Assembly (NCBI GenBank): GCA_002284855.1
Contig: CP015603.1
Location: 620,001-684,000 of the forward strand
Reading direction: 5' to 3'
DNA length: 64,000 nt
Origin: Actinobacteria bacterium IMCC25003
Lineage (GTDB): Bacteria; Actinomycetota; Actinomycetes; Nanopelagicales; Nanopelagicaceae
Shown here: in pieces, positions 63,577 to 64,000 of the stretch
How positions within the stretch are numbered: the first letter of the stretch is position 1
How the letters are laid out: the number at the start of each line of letters is the position of its first letter
Position numbers and translations under genes: made by a program
The notes under the pieces: generated by a model
What the model was told of the DNA's origin: nothing
Database searches by the model: none
What the model saw: only the letters and a program-made list of their open reading frames with translations

Positions 63577-64000
63577 GTGGCTAAGAAGAAGAAACGCACA
63601 ACCAACAAATCTTTCTTGAAGATTCTGGGTTCTGCGCTGTCCTCACTCTGGCGCATTATCGCTAAATCGCTCGGCTCTTCTATTCGCTTCATCGCGCGCG
63701 GAGCTCGAGATCTTGATCCTGAACATCATCGCGATGGCGCCGCTCTTCTTGTTCTCCTTCTCTCACTCTCAGCCTTTGCTGGAACTTGGTTCAAGGCAGA
63801 TAACTTTGTGGGTCGCAATCTCTACTCACTCTTCTATGGCGCCTTTGGACGAATCGGAATCTTGGCGCCACTTGTACTTCTCTACTTTGCAGTGCGTCTC
63901 TTTAGAAAACCTGATGATAAACACACAACAGGTCGCATCACAGTCGGAACACTGACGCTTCTCATAAGCGCAACAGGTCTGGCTCATCTTCTCAACGGTT
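63577..64000 (+). CDS. ftsK: DNA translocase FtsK, N-terminal part (3' end outside window)
   Basis: Septal DNA pump that clears the chromosome and activates Xer recombination at dif. Only the first 141 codons are in the window: a Lys-rich N-terminus (VAKKKKRTTNKSFLKILG), the segment RDLDPEHHRDGAALLVLLLS typical of actinobacterial FtsK, and three of the expected four transmembrane helices. The ATPase and gamma domains lie beyond the edge. The GTG start is supported by the upstream -10 element. XerC, its partner, is at 29291. Confidence 0.9.
   Translation, partial: MAKKKKRTTNKSFLKILGSALSSLWRIIAKSLGSSIRFIARGARDLDPEHHRDGAALLVLLLSLSAFAGTWFKADNFVGRNLYSLFYGAFGRIGILAPLVLLYFAVRLFRKPDDKHTTGRITVGTLTLLISATGLAHLLNG

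Overview
The window reads as a chromosomal segment of an actinobacterium with a small, tightly packed genome. Three things suggest this: actinobacterial gene order (mreBCD-mrdA-rodA, rne-rplU-rpmA-obgE-proBA, ilvBNC-serA-leuB-ilvE-cimA, rpsB-tsf-pyrH-frr-cdsA-rlmN, dxr-rseP-ispG-proS, rimP-nusA-infB-rbfA-truB-ribF-rpsO-pnp, dapB-thyX-dapA-rnj-ftsK), moderate rather than high GC by eye, and almost no spacer DNA with many 1-4 base gene overlaps. This fits the freshwater Nanopelagicales (acI) lineage. That placement is an inference from gene order and compactness, not from a search.

Layout. 1-6450: end of a DUF4233 membrane protein gene, ndk, and the rod-shape/elongasome operon mreB-mreC-mreD-mrdA-rodA. 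6641-13491: RNase E/G, ribosomal proteins L21 and L27 with a clear terminator, then obgE-proB-proA. 13517-16820: gatCAB, the tRNA-dependent amidotransferase. 16821-18284: a minus-strand DHA2-type efflux pump. 18353-28675: branched-chain amino acid synthesis (ilvD, ilvB-ilvN-ilvC, leuB, ilvE, cimA) with serA inside, including a ribosome-mediated attenuator with a Val-rich leader peptide. 28717-30202: a small XRE-type regulator, a small unknown gene and xerC. 30447-35461: rpsB-tsf-pyrH-frr-cdsA-rlmN. 35476-41488: a DinB-like protein, a putative gamma-aminobutyraldehyde dehydrogenase and a complete Pot-type polyamine ABC transporter, set between rlmN and dxr. 41485-54504: dxr-rseP-ispG-proS, a TauE-like permease, then rimP-nusA-infB-rbfA-truB-ribF-rpsO. 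54505-60136: a strongly structured pnp leader, pnp, an M16 peptidase, dapB, a glutaredoxin-like protein and the minus-strand azlCD exporter. 60197-64000: thyX, dapA, rnj and the first part of ftsK.

The genes cover cell-wall elongation, translation (S2, S15, L21, L27, EF-Ts, RRF, IF-2, RbfA, RimP, GatCAB, ProRS), RNA decay (RNase E/G, PNPase, RNase J), isoprenoid precursors (dxr, ispG), lysine/diaminopimelate (dapA, dapB), branched-chain amino acids and polyamine use. No mobile element, CRISPR array, tRNA or rRNA gene was seen, and no gap longer than 300 bases lacks a gene.

The most informative non-coding signals are: a recurrent leaderless-promoter layout (TAnnnT ending 6-7 bases before the start codon) at eleven genes; the ilvB attenuator; a four-way-junction RNA between rpsO and pnp; structured leaders before rpsB, infB and rpsO; and inverted repeats at the potD and ilvD promoters. 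I did not find a clearly new multi-gene system. The best candidates for new biology are the RNA leaders and the unknown 78-residue gene divergent from xerC.
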